64,000 bases of DNA, from the NCBI GenBank assembly GCA_041395245.1, contig JAWLAY010000005.1:248001-312000 (forward strand), written 5' to 3'. Below are positions 7,945 to 16,603 of the stretch, in pieces; positions within the stretch are counted from its first letter, which is position 1; the number at the start of each line of letters is the position of its first letter. Source of the stretch: Aquimonas sp041395245 (lineage in GTDB: Bacteria > Pseudomonadota > Gammaproteobacteria > Xanthomonadales > Xanthomonadaceae). The position numbers and the translations under genes were made by a program. Under the pieces are notes generated by a model. The model was not told the DNA's origin. It saw nothing but the letters and a program-made list of their open reading frames with translations, and searched no databases.

Positions 7945-9941
7945 GTCACGGGCTCCAGTTTGATCAGAACGGCATCCGCTTCCACAAAATCGCCTGCCTG
8001 CGCTTGCAGGGATGCGATCACGCCGGCGCGCGGCGCTCGCAGCGTGAGTTCCATCTTCATCGCTTCCATGACCATCAGCTCGTCGCCTTCTGCCACGGTG
8101 TCGCCGACCTGAATGCGCAGCAGAACGATGCGGCCTGGCATCGGTGCCTTGATCCGATCACTGTCCTCGCGTCCAAGTTGACCTTCGAACTGGAACGCAG
8201 GCAAGCGCTCGAAGCGCCAGCGGCGCTGGCCGTCATGCATCTGCACGTGCGCGGCGTCCAGTTGGCAGCGTAGCGCCAACAGGCGACCGTCCAGTCGTAG
8301 GCTGAGCCGGTCGGCGATCCAGCAGGCGTCGCGGACGTCGTGCAGCACGCTGCCAATTTGGATCTGATACTGACCTTGCGTGCTTCTGAGCAAAATCTCG
8401 TGACGTTGCTCGCGTTCCCGCAACACCAGCATACGGTGTCCGGCGCCGCCCAGACGCCAACTGTCGGCCAGCGTCCAGGGTGAGTCCGGCTCCGCGCCAC
8501 GCAGCGCTTCCGCATGAACTTCATCGCGGTCAGCCAGGGCACAGGCCATGGCGGCTGCCGCCAGCAGTTCGCTGCGGGCATCGGGGGGCGTTTGCAGCAC
8601 CTGATCCAGATGGCGATCCAGATAGCCGGTGTCGATGCTGGCGTTGACGACCGAGGGATGGCGGATCAAGGCTTCGAGAAACTCGATGTTGGACTTTGTA
8701 CCTTCAATCCGGCACTGGGCGAGGGCGTCGCCAAGCTTTGCCAAGGCCTGCGGTCGATCCGCGGCATGGACGATCAATTTGGCGATCATCGGGTCGTAGA
8801 ACACGCTGACCACATCGCCTTCAATGACGCCCGAGTCGATCCGCACGCCGTCAGTCTGGGCGGGCAATCGCAGCCGCTGGATGCGACCCGAGCCCGGCAG
8901 GAATCCCGCCTCCGGGTCTTCGGCGTACAGCCGCACTTCGATGGCATGCCCCTGATGCGTCACGCTCCCGCTTGGCAATGACTCTCCGGCGGCGACGCGC
9001 AACTGGCATTCGACCAGATCGAGTCCGGTGACCATTTCGGTGACCGGGTGTTCGACCTGCAGTCGGGTGTTGATTTCCATGAAATAGAAGTCGCCCGCAG
9101 GCCCGACGATGAACTCGACCGTCCCCGCATTCACGTAGTCGATCGCCTTGCCTGCAGCGACTGCGGCAGCGCCCATCGCCGCCCGCGTTTCGGCGGTCAG
9201 GAAGGGCGAAGGCGACTCTTCGATGACCTTCTGATAGCGGCGCTGTGCCGAGCACTCGCGTTCACCCAGATGGATGATCTGGCCATGCCGGTCGCCGAAG
9301 ATCTGCATCTCGATGTGGCGCGGCGTTTCGACATAGCGCTCCAGCAGCACGCGGTCACGCCCGAATGCATTGGCGGCTTCGCGTTGACACGACTGCAGGG
9401 CGGCCGCGAACTCGCTGGCCGCGCGCACGATGCGCATGCCTTTGCCGCCGCCGCCATGCGCAGCCTTGATCATCAACGGATAGCCGATACGATCGGCTTC
9501 CCGTTGCAGGCGCTCCGCATTCTGATCGTCACCGGTGTATCCAGGCACCACCGGTACCTTGGCGGCGGCCATCAGATCTTTGGCGCCCGCTTTCGAGCCC
9601 ATCTTGCGCATGCTGGCGCCGGATGGACCGATGAAGACCAGTCCTGCGGCGGCCACGGCATCGGCGAAATCGGCGTTCTCAGACAGAAAGCCGTAGCCGG
9701 GATGGATGGCGTCGGCGCCGTTGTCGAGCGCGGCGGCAATGATCACATCACCGCGCAGATAGGAGTCTCGCGGGGCAGAGCCACCAATCGGGATGGCAAG
9801 ATCGGCGAGCCGTGCGTGTTGCGAATCGGCATCGGCGTCCGAATACACCGCGATCGTGCGAATGCCCAGACGTCGACAGGTGCGGATGACGCGGCAGGCG
9901 ATTTCGCCGCGATTGGCGATCAGTACGGTGGAAAACGGCAT
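7941..9941 (-). CDS. Methylcrotonyl/acyl-CoA carboxylase biotin-carrying alpha subunit
   Basis: Biotin carboxylase plus biotin carrier in one chain (666 residues from the chosen start). It carboxylates its own biotin with ATP and bicarbonate for transfer to an acyl-CoA. The sequence shows the biotin carboxylase start (MPFSTVLIANRGEIACRVIR), the ATP-grasp glycine loop HGGGGKGM, EINTRLQVEHPVTEM, and the biotinylation motif EAMKMEL near the C-terminus. HMG-CoA lyase in the same operon points to methylcrotonyl-CoA (LiuD/MccA). A reading-frame extension to 9977 exists, but ATG 9941 has a GGAAG site and matches the family start. The beta subunit is not in the window. Confidence 0.92.
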   Translation of the reverse strand: MPFSTVLIANRGEIACRVIRTCRRLGIRTIAVYSDADADSQHARLADLAIPIGGSAPRDSYLRGDVIIAAALDNGADAIHPGYGFLSENADFADAVAAAGLVFIGPSGASMRKMGSKAGAKDLMAAAKVPVVPGYTGDDQNAERLQREADRIGYPLMIKAAHGGGGKGMRIVRAASEFAAALQSCQREAANAFGRDRVLLERYVETPRHIEMQIFGDRHGQIIHLGERECSAQRRYQKVIEESPSPFLTAETRAAMGAAAVAAGKAIDYVNAGTVEFIVGPAGDFYFMEINTRLQVEHPVTEMVTGLDLVECQLRVAAGESLPSGSVTHQGHAIEVRLYAEDPEAGFLPGSGRIQRLRLPAQTDGVRIDSGVIEGDVVSVFYDPMIAKLIVHAADRPQALAKLGDALAQCRIEGTKSNIEFLEALIRHPSVVNASIDTGYLDRHLDQVLQTPPDARSELLAAAAMACALADRDEVHAEALRGAEPDSPWTLADSWRLGGAGHRMLVLREREQRHEILLRSTQGQYQIQIGSVLHDVRDACWIADRLSLRLDGRLLALRCQLDAAHVQMHDGQRRWRFERLPAFQFEGQLGREDSDRIKAPMPGRIVLLRIQVGDTVAEGDELMVMEAMKMELTLRAPRAGVIASLQAQAGDFVEADAVLIKLEPVT

Positions 9942-10097
9942 CGGGGGCTTCCGTTCGGTAATGGATGGGGCGATCACGTCGTCACGGCATAGTGTCGGGG
10001 ATCAACCGCCGACTGTCATGCCGCGCGACCACGCGGGTCGGTGACGGCAGGGTAACGACGGCTGGACAGGCACGCTCTGGCTTCGCACACTGCGCGC

Positions 10098-10553
10098 ATG
10101 TCCGACGCCTCTCTACCGCCCGAGGATGTTGTCCGGGTTCAACGCGAAGCCATGCCCGATGCGGCGCAGTCGAGCATCCCGAAACTGGGTCCCTTGCGTT
10201 GGGTGTGGTTGAGTTTTGCGTTGATGGCATTGGGATTGGGCATCGTCGGGATCTTCGTGCCCGGCTTGCCGACGGTTCCTTTTGTGTTGCTGGCATCGTT
10301 CTTTGCGGCGCGCGGCTCGCATCGTTTGCATGCCTGGCTGCACCGGCACGCGGTTTTCGGCCCGATGATTCGCGACTGGGAGCGAGAGGGCGCGGTCAGT
10401 CGGCGGGCGAAACGTATTGCGCTGGCGAGCATGGTGATGGCCTCGCTGATCATGGCAGTGTTCGCGCCGATCTGGGGATGGGTGATTGGCAGCGTCAGTA
10501 TGGCGCTGGTGGCGGTCTGGCTTTGGCGTCGGCCAGAGCCTTCGATTCATTGA
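10098..10553 (+). CDS. YbaN/DUF454 family inner-membrane protein
   Basis: A 151-residue membrane protein of the DUF454 (YbaN) family. After about 30 polar residues come a long hydrophobic stretch with GIVGIFVPGLPTVPFVLLA, a conserved loop with the motif pair SHRLHAWLHRH and FGPMIRDWE, a basic KR-rich segment, and two closing transmembrane helices. The function of the family is not established. It lies 22 bases before purT and is divergent from the carboxylase operon. Confidence 0.88.
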   Translation: MSDASLPPEDVVRVQREAMPDAAQSSIPKLGPLRWVWLSFALMALGLGIVGIFVPGLPTVPFVLLASFFAARGSHRLHAWLHRHAVFGPMIRDWEREGAVSRRAKRIALASMVMASLIMAVFAPIWGWVIGSVSMALVAVWLWRRPEPSIH

Positions 10554-10575
10554 ATGACTGACTTTTGACGAGAGG

Positions 10576-11787
10576 ATGCGCATGACTTCGACGGAATCTT
10601 CCGGCGTGGAGATCGGTACGCCAGGGTCTTCGGGCGCTTGCCGCGTCCTGTTGCTGGGCTCGGGCGAATTGGGCAAGGAGGTCGCCATCGAGTTGCATCG
10701 ATTTGGCGTGGAGGTGATTGCGGCGGATCGCTATGCGGGCGCGCCGGCCATGCAGGTGGCGCACCGTAGCCACGTTCTGGATATGCTTGATCCCGCAGCG
10801 TTACGCGAGCTGATTGCCCGGGAGCGCCCACAACTGGTGGTGCCGGAAATTGAAGCGATTCACACCCAGACCTTGATCGAGCTGGAGCGCGATCAGGGAC
10901 TTCGGGTCATTCCGACCGCGCGCGCCGCGTGGCTGACCATGAACCGCGAGGATATTCGCCGTCTCGCAGCGGAAGACCTGGGACTGCCAACGTCGGCCTA
11001 CCGATTTGTCGATTCGCTGGAGGATTGCCGCGCGGCGGCGCTGGCGCTGGGCTTTCCTTGTGTCATCAAGCCGGTCATGTCGTCGTCCGGCAAGGGACAA
11101 AGCGTGCTGCGTCATGCCGATCAGGTCGACGCGGCGTGGGCTTACGCACAGGAAGGTGGGCGCGCCGGAAAGGGGCGCTGCATCGTCGAAGGATTCATCG
11201 CGTTCGACTACGAAATCACCTTGCTGACCGTGCGTCACGTGGGCGGCACGACCTTCTGCGCGCCCATCGGTCACCTGCAGATCGACGGTGACTACCGCGA
11301 GAGTTGGCAGCCACAAGCGATGTCGGCAGTGGCGCTGCAACGTGCCCAGTCGATTGCCCATCGCATCACCGAGGCGCTGGGTGGCTACGGTTTGTTTGGC
11401 GTCGAATTGTTCGTTCGTGGTGATGAGGTTTGGTTTTCGGAGGTCAGCCCTCGGCCGCACGATACGGGCCTGGTGACGCTTGCCTCACAAACCTTGTCCG
11501 AGTTCTCGCTGCACGCGCGCGCGATTCTGGGCCTGCCGATTCACGAAATCGCGTTGCTGGCGCCATCGGCGTCCGTGGCCATCGTTGCCGAGGGCGAGGG
11601 CGTGCCGCGTTTCCAGGGTGTGGACGCGGTATTGGAAGATCCCGATGTGGACCTGCGTCTGTTCGGCAAACCTCGCGTGTCGGGAAAGCGGCGTGTGGCC
11701 GTGGTGCTCGCGCGTGGCGTGGACGTCGACGCGGCGCGCGAACGTGCGCGGCAGGCGGCGGCCCGTTTGCGCGTGGTTCTGGACTGA
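10576..11787 (+). CDS. purT: Formate-dependent GAR transformylase (PurT)
   Basis: Makes formyl-glycinamide ribonucleotide from GAR, formate and ATP, the folate-independent route for the third step of purine synthesis. The 403-residue ATP-grasp protein has an N-terminal Rossmann-like LLLGSGELGKEVAIE, VVPEIEAIHTQTL, the nucleotide loop SSSGKGQS, and the metal site FGVELFVRGDEVWFSEVSPRPHDTG. Two ATGs (10576 and 10582) are possible; AGAGG at 10571 fits the second better. Its end nearly touches the convergent GGDEF gene (five bases). Confidence 0.95.
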   Translation: MRMTSTESSGVEIGTPGSSGACRVLLLGSGELGKEVAIELHRFGVEVIAADRYAGAPAMQVAHRSHVLDMLDPAALRELIARERPQLVVPEIEAIHTQTLIELERDQGLRVIPTARAAWLTMNREDIRRLAAEDLGLPTSAYRFVDSLEDCRAAALALGFPCVIKPVMSSSGKGQSVLRHADQVDAAWAYAQEGGRAGKGRCIVEGFIAFDYEITLLTVRHVGGTTFCAPIGHLQIDGDYRESWQPQAMSAVALQRAQSIAHRITEALGGYGLFGVELFVRGDEVWFSEVSPRPHDTGLVTLASQTLSEFSLHARAILGLPIHEIALLAPSASVAIVAEGEGVPRFQGVDAVLEDPDVDLRLFGKPRVSGKRRVAVVLARGVDVDAARERARQAAARLRVVLD

Positions 11788-11792
11788 ACGGG

Positions 11793-12734
11793 TCAGGCGG
11801 ACTTGCTGTCAGTGGTACCGACCACTGCCTGCGCGGCGCGATTGCGTCCGTTGTGCTTGGCGATGTACAGCGCTCGGTCCGCCAGGGCAATCAGGCGGTC
11901 CGGAGTATGCGTGGCGACCGGGACACGTGTCGCCACTCCCAGGCTGATCGTGACCTGCTGCAGGGGCGAGTGGGCGTGCGGCATGTTCAGGGCGGCGACC
12001 GCCTCCCGTGCGCGTTCGGCAATCATCAACGCCATATCCGGTCCAGTGTTGGGCAACAGGATGGCGAACTCTTCACCGCCATAGCGTGCCGCCAGATCCT
12101 TCGGACCTTTCAGGGCCTGATGCAAGGCATTGGCGACTTGTCGCAGGCACTCATCGCCTTGCGGATGACCATAGCTGTCGTTGTATAGCTTGAAGAAATC
12201 GACATCACACATCAGCAGTGACAACGGCTGTTTCTGCGCCTGGCCCCACATCCATTCGTTCTGCAGCGTGTAGTCGAACTGGCGACGATTGGCGAGGCCA
12301 GTCAGACCGTCCACTGACGAGAGTCGACGCAGCTCGCGATTGGCCGCGTCCAGCTCGCGCCGCATCAGGACGATGCGCTGCATGGCGCGCAACTTGGCGG
12401 CCAGCACCACCGGGTTGATCGGCTTGGCCAGATAGTCGTCACCACCGGCCTCGATGCCTGCTTCCAGGTCGGCGTCGGCAGTTCGGGCAGTCAGAAAAAT
12501 GATCGGCGTCCACTCGCCCGGGCGTTCAGCGCGACGGATGCGCCGCGCCACCTCCAAGCCATCGATGTCGGGCAGGATGATATCCAGCAAGACGAGATCG
12601 GGGCTCTCCTGATGAAACAGATCGACGCCGCTGAGGCCATCCAAGGCACAGACAGATTCGATTTCCAGTTCTGCAAGCAGAGTCTGGATATAGGCTTGGC
12701 TCGTTTGTGAGTCTTCAACGATCAGTGCACGCAC
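11793..12734 (-). CDS. Response regulator with GGDEF output
   Basis: A receiver domain (residues about 1–120, phosphoacceptor Asp in LVLLDIILPD, conserved Lys in YLAKPINP) is joined by a short helix to a GGDEF domain with an intact GGEEF active loop, so it is a probable diguanylate cyclase making c-di-GMP. The RxxD inhibitory site five residues before GGEEF is replaced by GPKD, so product inhibition is probably absent. I chose GTG 12734, with GGGGAGG upstream, giving 313 residues; a longer frame to 12866 adds 44 residues unlike a receiver. The partner kinase is not in the window. Confidence 0.88.
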   Translation of the reverse strand: MRALIVEDSQTSQAYIQTLLAELEIESVCALDGLSGVDLFHQESPDLVLLDIILPDIDGLEVARRIRRAERPGEWTPIIFLTARTADADLEAGIEAGGDDYLAKPINPVVLAAKLRAMQRIVLMRRELDAANRELRRLSSVDGLTGLANRRQFDYTLQNEWMWGQAQKQPLSLLMCDVDFFKLYNDSYGHPQGDECLRQVANALHQALKGPKDLAARYGGEEFAILLPNTGPDMALMIAERAREAVAALNMPHAHSPLQQVTISLGVATRVPVATHTPDRLIALADRALYIAKHNGRNRAAQAVVGTTDSKSA

Positions 12735-12895
12735 GGACGCGACGCCTCCCCAACCCGACGGCGGTGTTTCACAGGTGTATGCAAAGCGCAGGCCGCGCCT
12801 GACGACGGCATCTATCATGTGTCCGGTGCACTGGACGGTAGGCGGAAGCGTCGCCTCGCGAGACAATAGGGCTTCACTCCAGCCGAGATCCCGCT

Positions 12896-13303
12896 GTGTC
12901 CGAAATTTCCGTGCCCGTTTCCTTCGGCGAACTGCTCGACAAGATCGCCATTCTCGAAATCAAGTCCGAGCGCATCGCCGATGCGGCCAAACTGGTCAAC
13001 ATTCGTCGTGAGCTCGATGCCCTGAATCGCACCTGGAGCGCACATCCGGCAGCGGCGGTGGATATCGCGGGTCTGCGTGCCGCGTTGAAAGCAGTAAACG
13101 AACGCCTATGGGTGATCGAGGACGACATCCGACTGCAGGAAAAGGCGCAGAACTTTGGCGCTGAATTCATCCGGCTGGCGCGCAGCGTGTATTTCGAGAA
13201 TGACGAGCGCGCCCGCATCAAGCGCGACATCAACCTCGAACTGGGCTCGGCCTACGTCGAAGAAAAGAGCTACGAGGACTACCGCGCCAAATCGGCGACC
13301 TGA
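12896..13303 (+). CDS. DUF6165 family protein
   Basis: A 135-residue, mostly helical, charged protein of the DUF6165 type, starting with the conserved VPVSFGELLDKIAILEIKSERI and containing INLELGSAYVEEKSYEDY near the end. The family has no known function but is often found near surface-polysaccharide genes; here its neighbours are a family 9 glycosyltransferase and Kdo kinase. The start is a GTG. Its 3' end overlaps the convergent glycosyltransferase by 25 bases. Confidence 0.85.
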   Translation: MSEISVPVSFGELLDKIAILEIKSERIADAAKLVNIRRELDALNRTWSAHPAAAVDIAGLRAALKAVNERLWVIEDDIRLQEKAQNFGAEFIRLARSVYFENDERARIKRDINLELGSAYVEEKSYEDYRAKSAT

Positions 13304-14385
13304 ACTTGCCGCTTTCCGGCGCGATGGGCGACCACGCGCTCGAAGGCATCGATCACCTCGGTCGTCTGGATCAACGACATCACCCCATCGAACTCGATCC
13401 GTTTGCCCCAAGGCAGACGGTCGACCGGCTTGCGCAGGAACTGCTCCGCCGCCTCGGCGTAGTGGTCGACACAGAACTGGCGGTCCGAGTAGGGGCCGCT
13501 GCGCCAGCTTGCCGTGGCGGCGTGCAAGCCGATGACGGGCGTACCCACCGCATTGGCGAGATGCATGGGCCCGGAATCCGGCGTGAGCAGCGCATCGGCA
13601 CGCTGCAGCAGCGCCAGTAGGCTAGGCAAGGTGTCGCGACCGATCAGATCGAGGATCGGCACGCCCGCCTGTTGCAAGATGGCTGTACCGACTTCGCGTT
13701 CCAGCGCGCTGGGACCTCCGCAGAGCGCCACGCGCCAGCCGCGTTCGTTGACCGCGTGGCGTGCGACCGCCGCATAGCCGTCGACGTGCCAATTGCGCAG
13801 GCGATGGCTGGAACAAGGACTGATGAGCAGGGTGGCCTGATTGCCGGGCAGTTCGCTTTCAGCAAAGGCGTTCGCCTCGGCGGGAATCGGGAAATCCCAG
13901 CAGGGCGAACCGGGTTGTAGTCCCAAGGGCTGCACAAAGCTGCACAGGGCATCCAGCACATGCTGGCGCGGCTGGTAGGCAATCCGCTTGTTGATCACCA
14001 AGCCATGCAGTTCCTTGCTGCGTTCGGCATCGAATCCAATGCGCTGGTCCGCCTTTACCCAGGCCGCGAGCAAATTGGCACGCAGCGCCAGTTGCATGTG
14101 CAGCAAGGCGTCGAAACGTCGGCGCGCGAGTTGTTCGCGTAGTTGGCGAACCGCGTCCCAACCTTGCCTCTTGTCGAACACGATGAACTCGATGTCGGGA
14201 ATCAGCTGCATCAGCCGATGTTCGAACTTGCCGATGATCCAGGTCAGGCGGGTTTGTGGCCAGGTGCGTTGCAACTGGCGAACGAGAGGCAGCACATGGC
14301 TGACGTCGCCCAGAGCGGATAGCCGCAATAGACAAAGGGATTCGGGTGCGGAGGCATTCATTGCACTTGCTACACTCGTGTTCAT
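13279..14385 (-). CDS. Glycosyltransferase family 9 (heptosyltransferase-like)
   Basis: A predicted GT9 enzyme that would transfer heptose or a related sugar onto the lipopolysaccharide core. Visible features are the N-terminal LCLLRLSALGDVSHVLP (GT9 phosphate loop), a middle ISPCSSHRLRNW, and the C-terminal nucleotide-sugar site ADALLTPDSGPMHLANAVGTPVIGLHA. ATG 14385 gives 368 residues. A second ATG at 14361 would avoid sharing bases with the divergent Kdo kinase start, so the start is uncertain. The longer frame to 14607 is rejected because it runs through that kinase. The exact sugar cannot be read from sequence. Confidence 0.88.
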   Translation of the reverse strand: MNTSVASAMNASAPESLCLLRLSALGDVSHVLPLVRQLQRTWPQTRLTWIIGKFEHRLMQLIPDIEFIVFDKRQGWDAVRQLREQLARRRFDALLHMQLALRANLLAAWVKADQRIGFDAERSKELHGLVINKRIAYQPRQHVLDALCSFVQPLGLQPGSPCWDFPIPAEANAFAESELPGNQATLLISPCSSHRLRNWHVDGYAAVARHAVNERGWRVALCGGPSALEREVGTAILQQAGVPILDLIGRDTLPSLLALLQRADALLTPDSGPMHLANAVGTPVIGLHAATASWRSGPYSDRQFCVDHYAEAAEQFLRKPVDRLPWGKRIEFDGVMSLIQTTEVIDAFERVVAHRAGKRQVQVADLAR

Positions 14386-15220
14386 GACAGAAACCCGCCG
14401 TCCACCAGAGTCACCACAGAGCAAGGCCGAATCGGCGACCTTCGTGCGTCTGGCGGATGCGCACGGTGCGATGTGTTTCGATAGCGCTGCGCTGCATAGC
14501 ATTCTGGGTGAGTCGTGTGGGCTGGCACAAGCGCAGACCGATGCCTGCACTTCGAGGGCGCGCGCCTTGCTGGAAGGCATCGCCGAACAGCGATTCGAAA
14601 CGGTCACCCAGCGCGGCGGTCGCGGGGCGGTGCGTTTTTTCGATAGCGCGCTGGGTAGTCTGGTGCTGCGCAGCTACCGTCGCGGTGGCTTGGTCGGACG
14701 CTGGGTGCGTCGCCATTACCTCTGGACCGGCGAATCGCGAACGCGCTGCTTTCGCGAGTTCCATCTGCTGCAACGCCTTGCCGCGCTGGATCTTCCGGTT
14801 CCGGCGGTGGTGGCGGCAGGCTACGTGCGGAATGGTGTGGGCTATCGCGCCGAGCTGCTGATGCGCGCCATTCCGGACAGTCGCCCGCTGGCGCAGTATC
14901 TGGCCGGTTTGGACGTCGCGCAGTCTCGCTCTCTCGCGTCCGATCTGGGTCGGCTGATCGCGCGCTTTCACCAGCACGGGGTTTATCACGCCGATCTGAA
15001 CGCGTTCAACGTGATGGTCGATGGTCACGGCAAACTCTGGCTGATCGACTTTGATCGCGGCGAATTGCGTCGCCCGCATTCCACTTGGCAGCGCGCCAAC
15101 TTGCAGCGCCTGCATCGGTCTTTGCTGAAGACCGCCCCACAATGGGTGACACCAACCGGCATCGGTGTCGAGGCGTTCTACGCGGTGATGGTGGAGGCCT
15201 ATCACGTCGCGTGCCGGTGA
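14384..15220 (+). CDS. kdkA: 3-deoxy-D-manno-octulosonic acid kinase
   Basis: KdkA phosphorylates the first Kdo residue of the lipopolysaccharide inner core using ATP, as in Haemophilus and Xanthomonas-type LPS. The 278-residue protein has a kinase fold: RGGRGAVRFF (nucleotide loop), SYRRGGLVGRW, the catalytic loop HADLNAFNVMV and the metal-binding IDFDRG. The ATG at 14384 overlaps the divergent glycosyltransferase ATG in a CATG; a downstream ATG at 14471 is less likely because it removes only variable sequence. Divergence from a heptosyltransferase-like gene fits an LPS core locus. Confidence 0.9.
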   Translation: MTETRRPPESPQSKAESATFVRLADAHGAMCFDSAALHSILGESCGLAQAQTDACTSRARALLEGIAEQRFETVTQRGGRGAVRFFDSALGSLVLRSYRRGGLVGRWVRRHYLWTGESRTRCFREFHLLQRLAALDLPVPAVVAAGYVRNGVGYRAELLMRAIPDSRPLAQYLAGLDVAQSRSLASDLGRLIARFHQHGVYHADLNAFNVMVDGHGKLWLIDFDRGELRRPHSTWQRANLQRLHRSLLKTAPQWVTPTGIGVEAFYAVMVEAYHVACR

Positions 15221-15745
15221 CTGGTCTCGGACATTCCAACTGACGCGAATCGCTGACCGCAGGCTTCCGGGGTGTGGATCACCGGGTGCTTGCCATCGAT
15301 CGCTGGACAGGCACGTTCCGCTTCCGCAAGTGGCCGGTTTTTCGACGGTTTTTTTGTTCCACAGGCGTTGTGGATAACTCTGTGGGTTGGTTTTGGAGCG
15401 GCGACGCAACTGCTTGACTACGCTTTGCTTTTTGCAGCGTGCGCAAAAAACCGCCATCAATAAATAACCCATTAAAATCAACATGATACGTGTGTTGGTG
15501 AGGATTGCGAAGTTCTTCCCCGTTGATGTCGCGCGTGAACGGGTTCTGCTGCAGTGCCATGTGGACAGCGTTGTTGCAATGCTTCGCCAGACGGGGCGGG
15601 AGAGAGCGTTGATGGCGACGTTTGTCAATGGGGTTTTCGGCCGCGCGGCGCGACCGATCCCACTTCGTGACACGCCAGGAGCGCAGCGTGCACCGCCTGC
15701 CGGAGGGATAATGCGCACCTGATCCGTTGCCGAGCCCCGTTCCGA
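15221..15745. other. 525-bp intergenic region with a consensus DnaA box
   Basis: I find no convincing gene here. A perfect DnaA box, TGTGGATAA (complement of TTATCCACA), sits at 15369–15377 and is followed by an AT-rich stretch around 15450–15485 (AATAAATAACCCATTAAAATC). T-rich runs occur at 15335–15355. A 79-codon frame at 15483–15722 has no ribosome-binding site or family resemblance. The region presumably carries the pirin–epmA promoter. Confidence 0.4.
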
Positions 15746-16603
15746 ATGCCCTTTCTCATTCGCGGCACCCGTCACCTGCTGGATGGTTTCCCACTGCAGC
15801 GTTTGCTGCCGCACCGTGAGCATCGGCGCGTTGGACCCTTCCTGTTGCTCGATACCTTCGGGCCGCATCAATTCCAGCCGGGTGAGGGCATGCAGGTGCC
15901 GCCCCATCCGCATATCGGATTGGCGACGCTCACGTTTCTGTTCGAGGGTGAGTTGATGCATCGAGACAGTCTGGGCTCGGCGCAGTGTCTGTCTCCCGGT
16001 GCCTTGAACTGGATTTGCGCGGGGCGGGGCATTGTCCATTCCGAACGTTCACCGTCGCATCTGGCGGCCCAGTCGCACACGATGCGGGGACTGCAACTGT
16101 GGATCGCGCTACCCGATGCGTTGAGCGAATGCGAACCGGGCTTCGTGCACGTTGCCGCCGACAAGGTGCCGTGCGTAGCGATGCAGGACGCTCAGGTCCG
16201 CGTTCTCGCGGGCACGGGTTGGGGTCTGCAGAGTGCCGTTCCGTCGACGTCTCCCTTGGTGGTCACGATGATTGATCTGCCTGCGGGCGGTTCGCTGCAG
16301 TTGCCGCGGGAGTATGCCGAGCGCGCGCTTCTGCTCATCGATGGTGATGTCGATCTGCAGCACATGCCCTTGCCCGAGAGCACGCTGGTGGTGATCGATC
16401 ACGGAAATGCCTTGCACCTGCAGGCACATCGCGATGCGCGACTGCTCTATCTGGGCGGGGACGCGGTCGGTCCGCGCTACCTGTGGTGGAACTTCGTCGC
16501 GCGTGAGCGCGAGCGCATCGAACAGGCCAAGTCGGACTGGGCTGCGGGGAATTTTGGTCGAATCGCCGGTGAATCCGAGCCTGTGGCCTTGCCGGAGCGA
16601 TGA
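15746..16603 (+). CDS. Pirin family protein
   Basis: A 285-residue double-cupin protein of the pirin family. The N-terminal cupin has the metal ligands in PPHPHIGLATLTFLFEG and the later HSERSP, as in pirins with quercetinase or iron-sensing activity. The C-terminal cupin is more variable and ends in YLWWNFVARERERIEQAK, the usual pirin tail. The cellular substrate is unknown for most members. Its stop overlaps the epmA start by four bases (ATGA), so the two are co-translated. Confidence 0.9.
   Translation: MPFLIRGTRHLLDGFPLQRLLPHREHRRVGPFLLLDTFGPHQFQPGEGMQVPPHPHIGLATLTFLFEGELMHRDSLGSAQCLSPGALNWICAGRGIVHSERSPSHLAAQSHTMRGLQLWIALPDALSECEPGFVHVAADKVPCVAMQDAQVRVLAGTGWGLQSAVPSTSPLVVTMIDLPAGGSLQLPREYAERALLLIDGDVDLQHMPLPESTLVVIDHGNALHLQAHRDARLLYLGGDAVGPRYLWWNFVARERERIEQAKSDWAAGNFGRIAGESEPVALPER

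Noticed and set aside
15483..15722. A 79-codon frame in the 15221–15745 gap
   Set aside because: No ribosome-binding site, no family resemblance and a low-complexity C-terminus; left out as a gene.
14411..16039. A 542-codon minus-strand open frame
   Set aside because: It is antisense to kdkA and the pirin gene, is rich in Arg/Gln/His as expected of a shadow frame, and has no domain resemblance.
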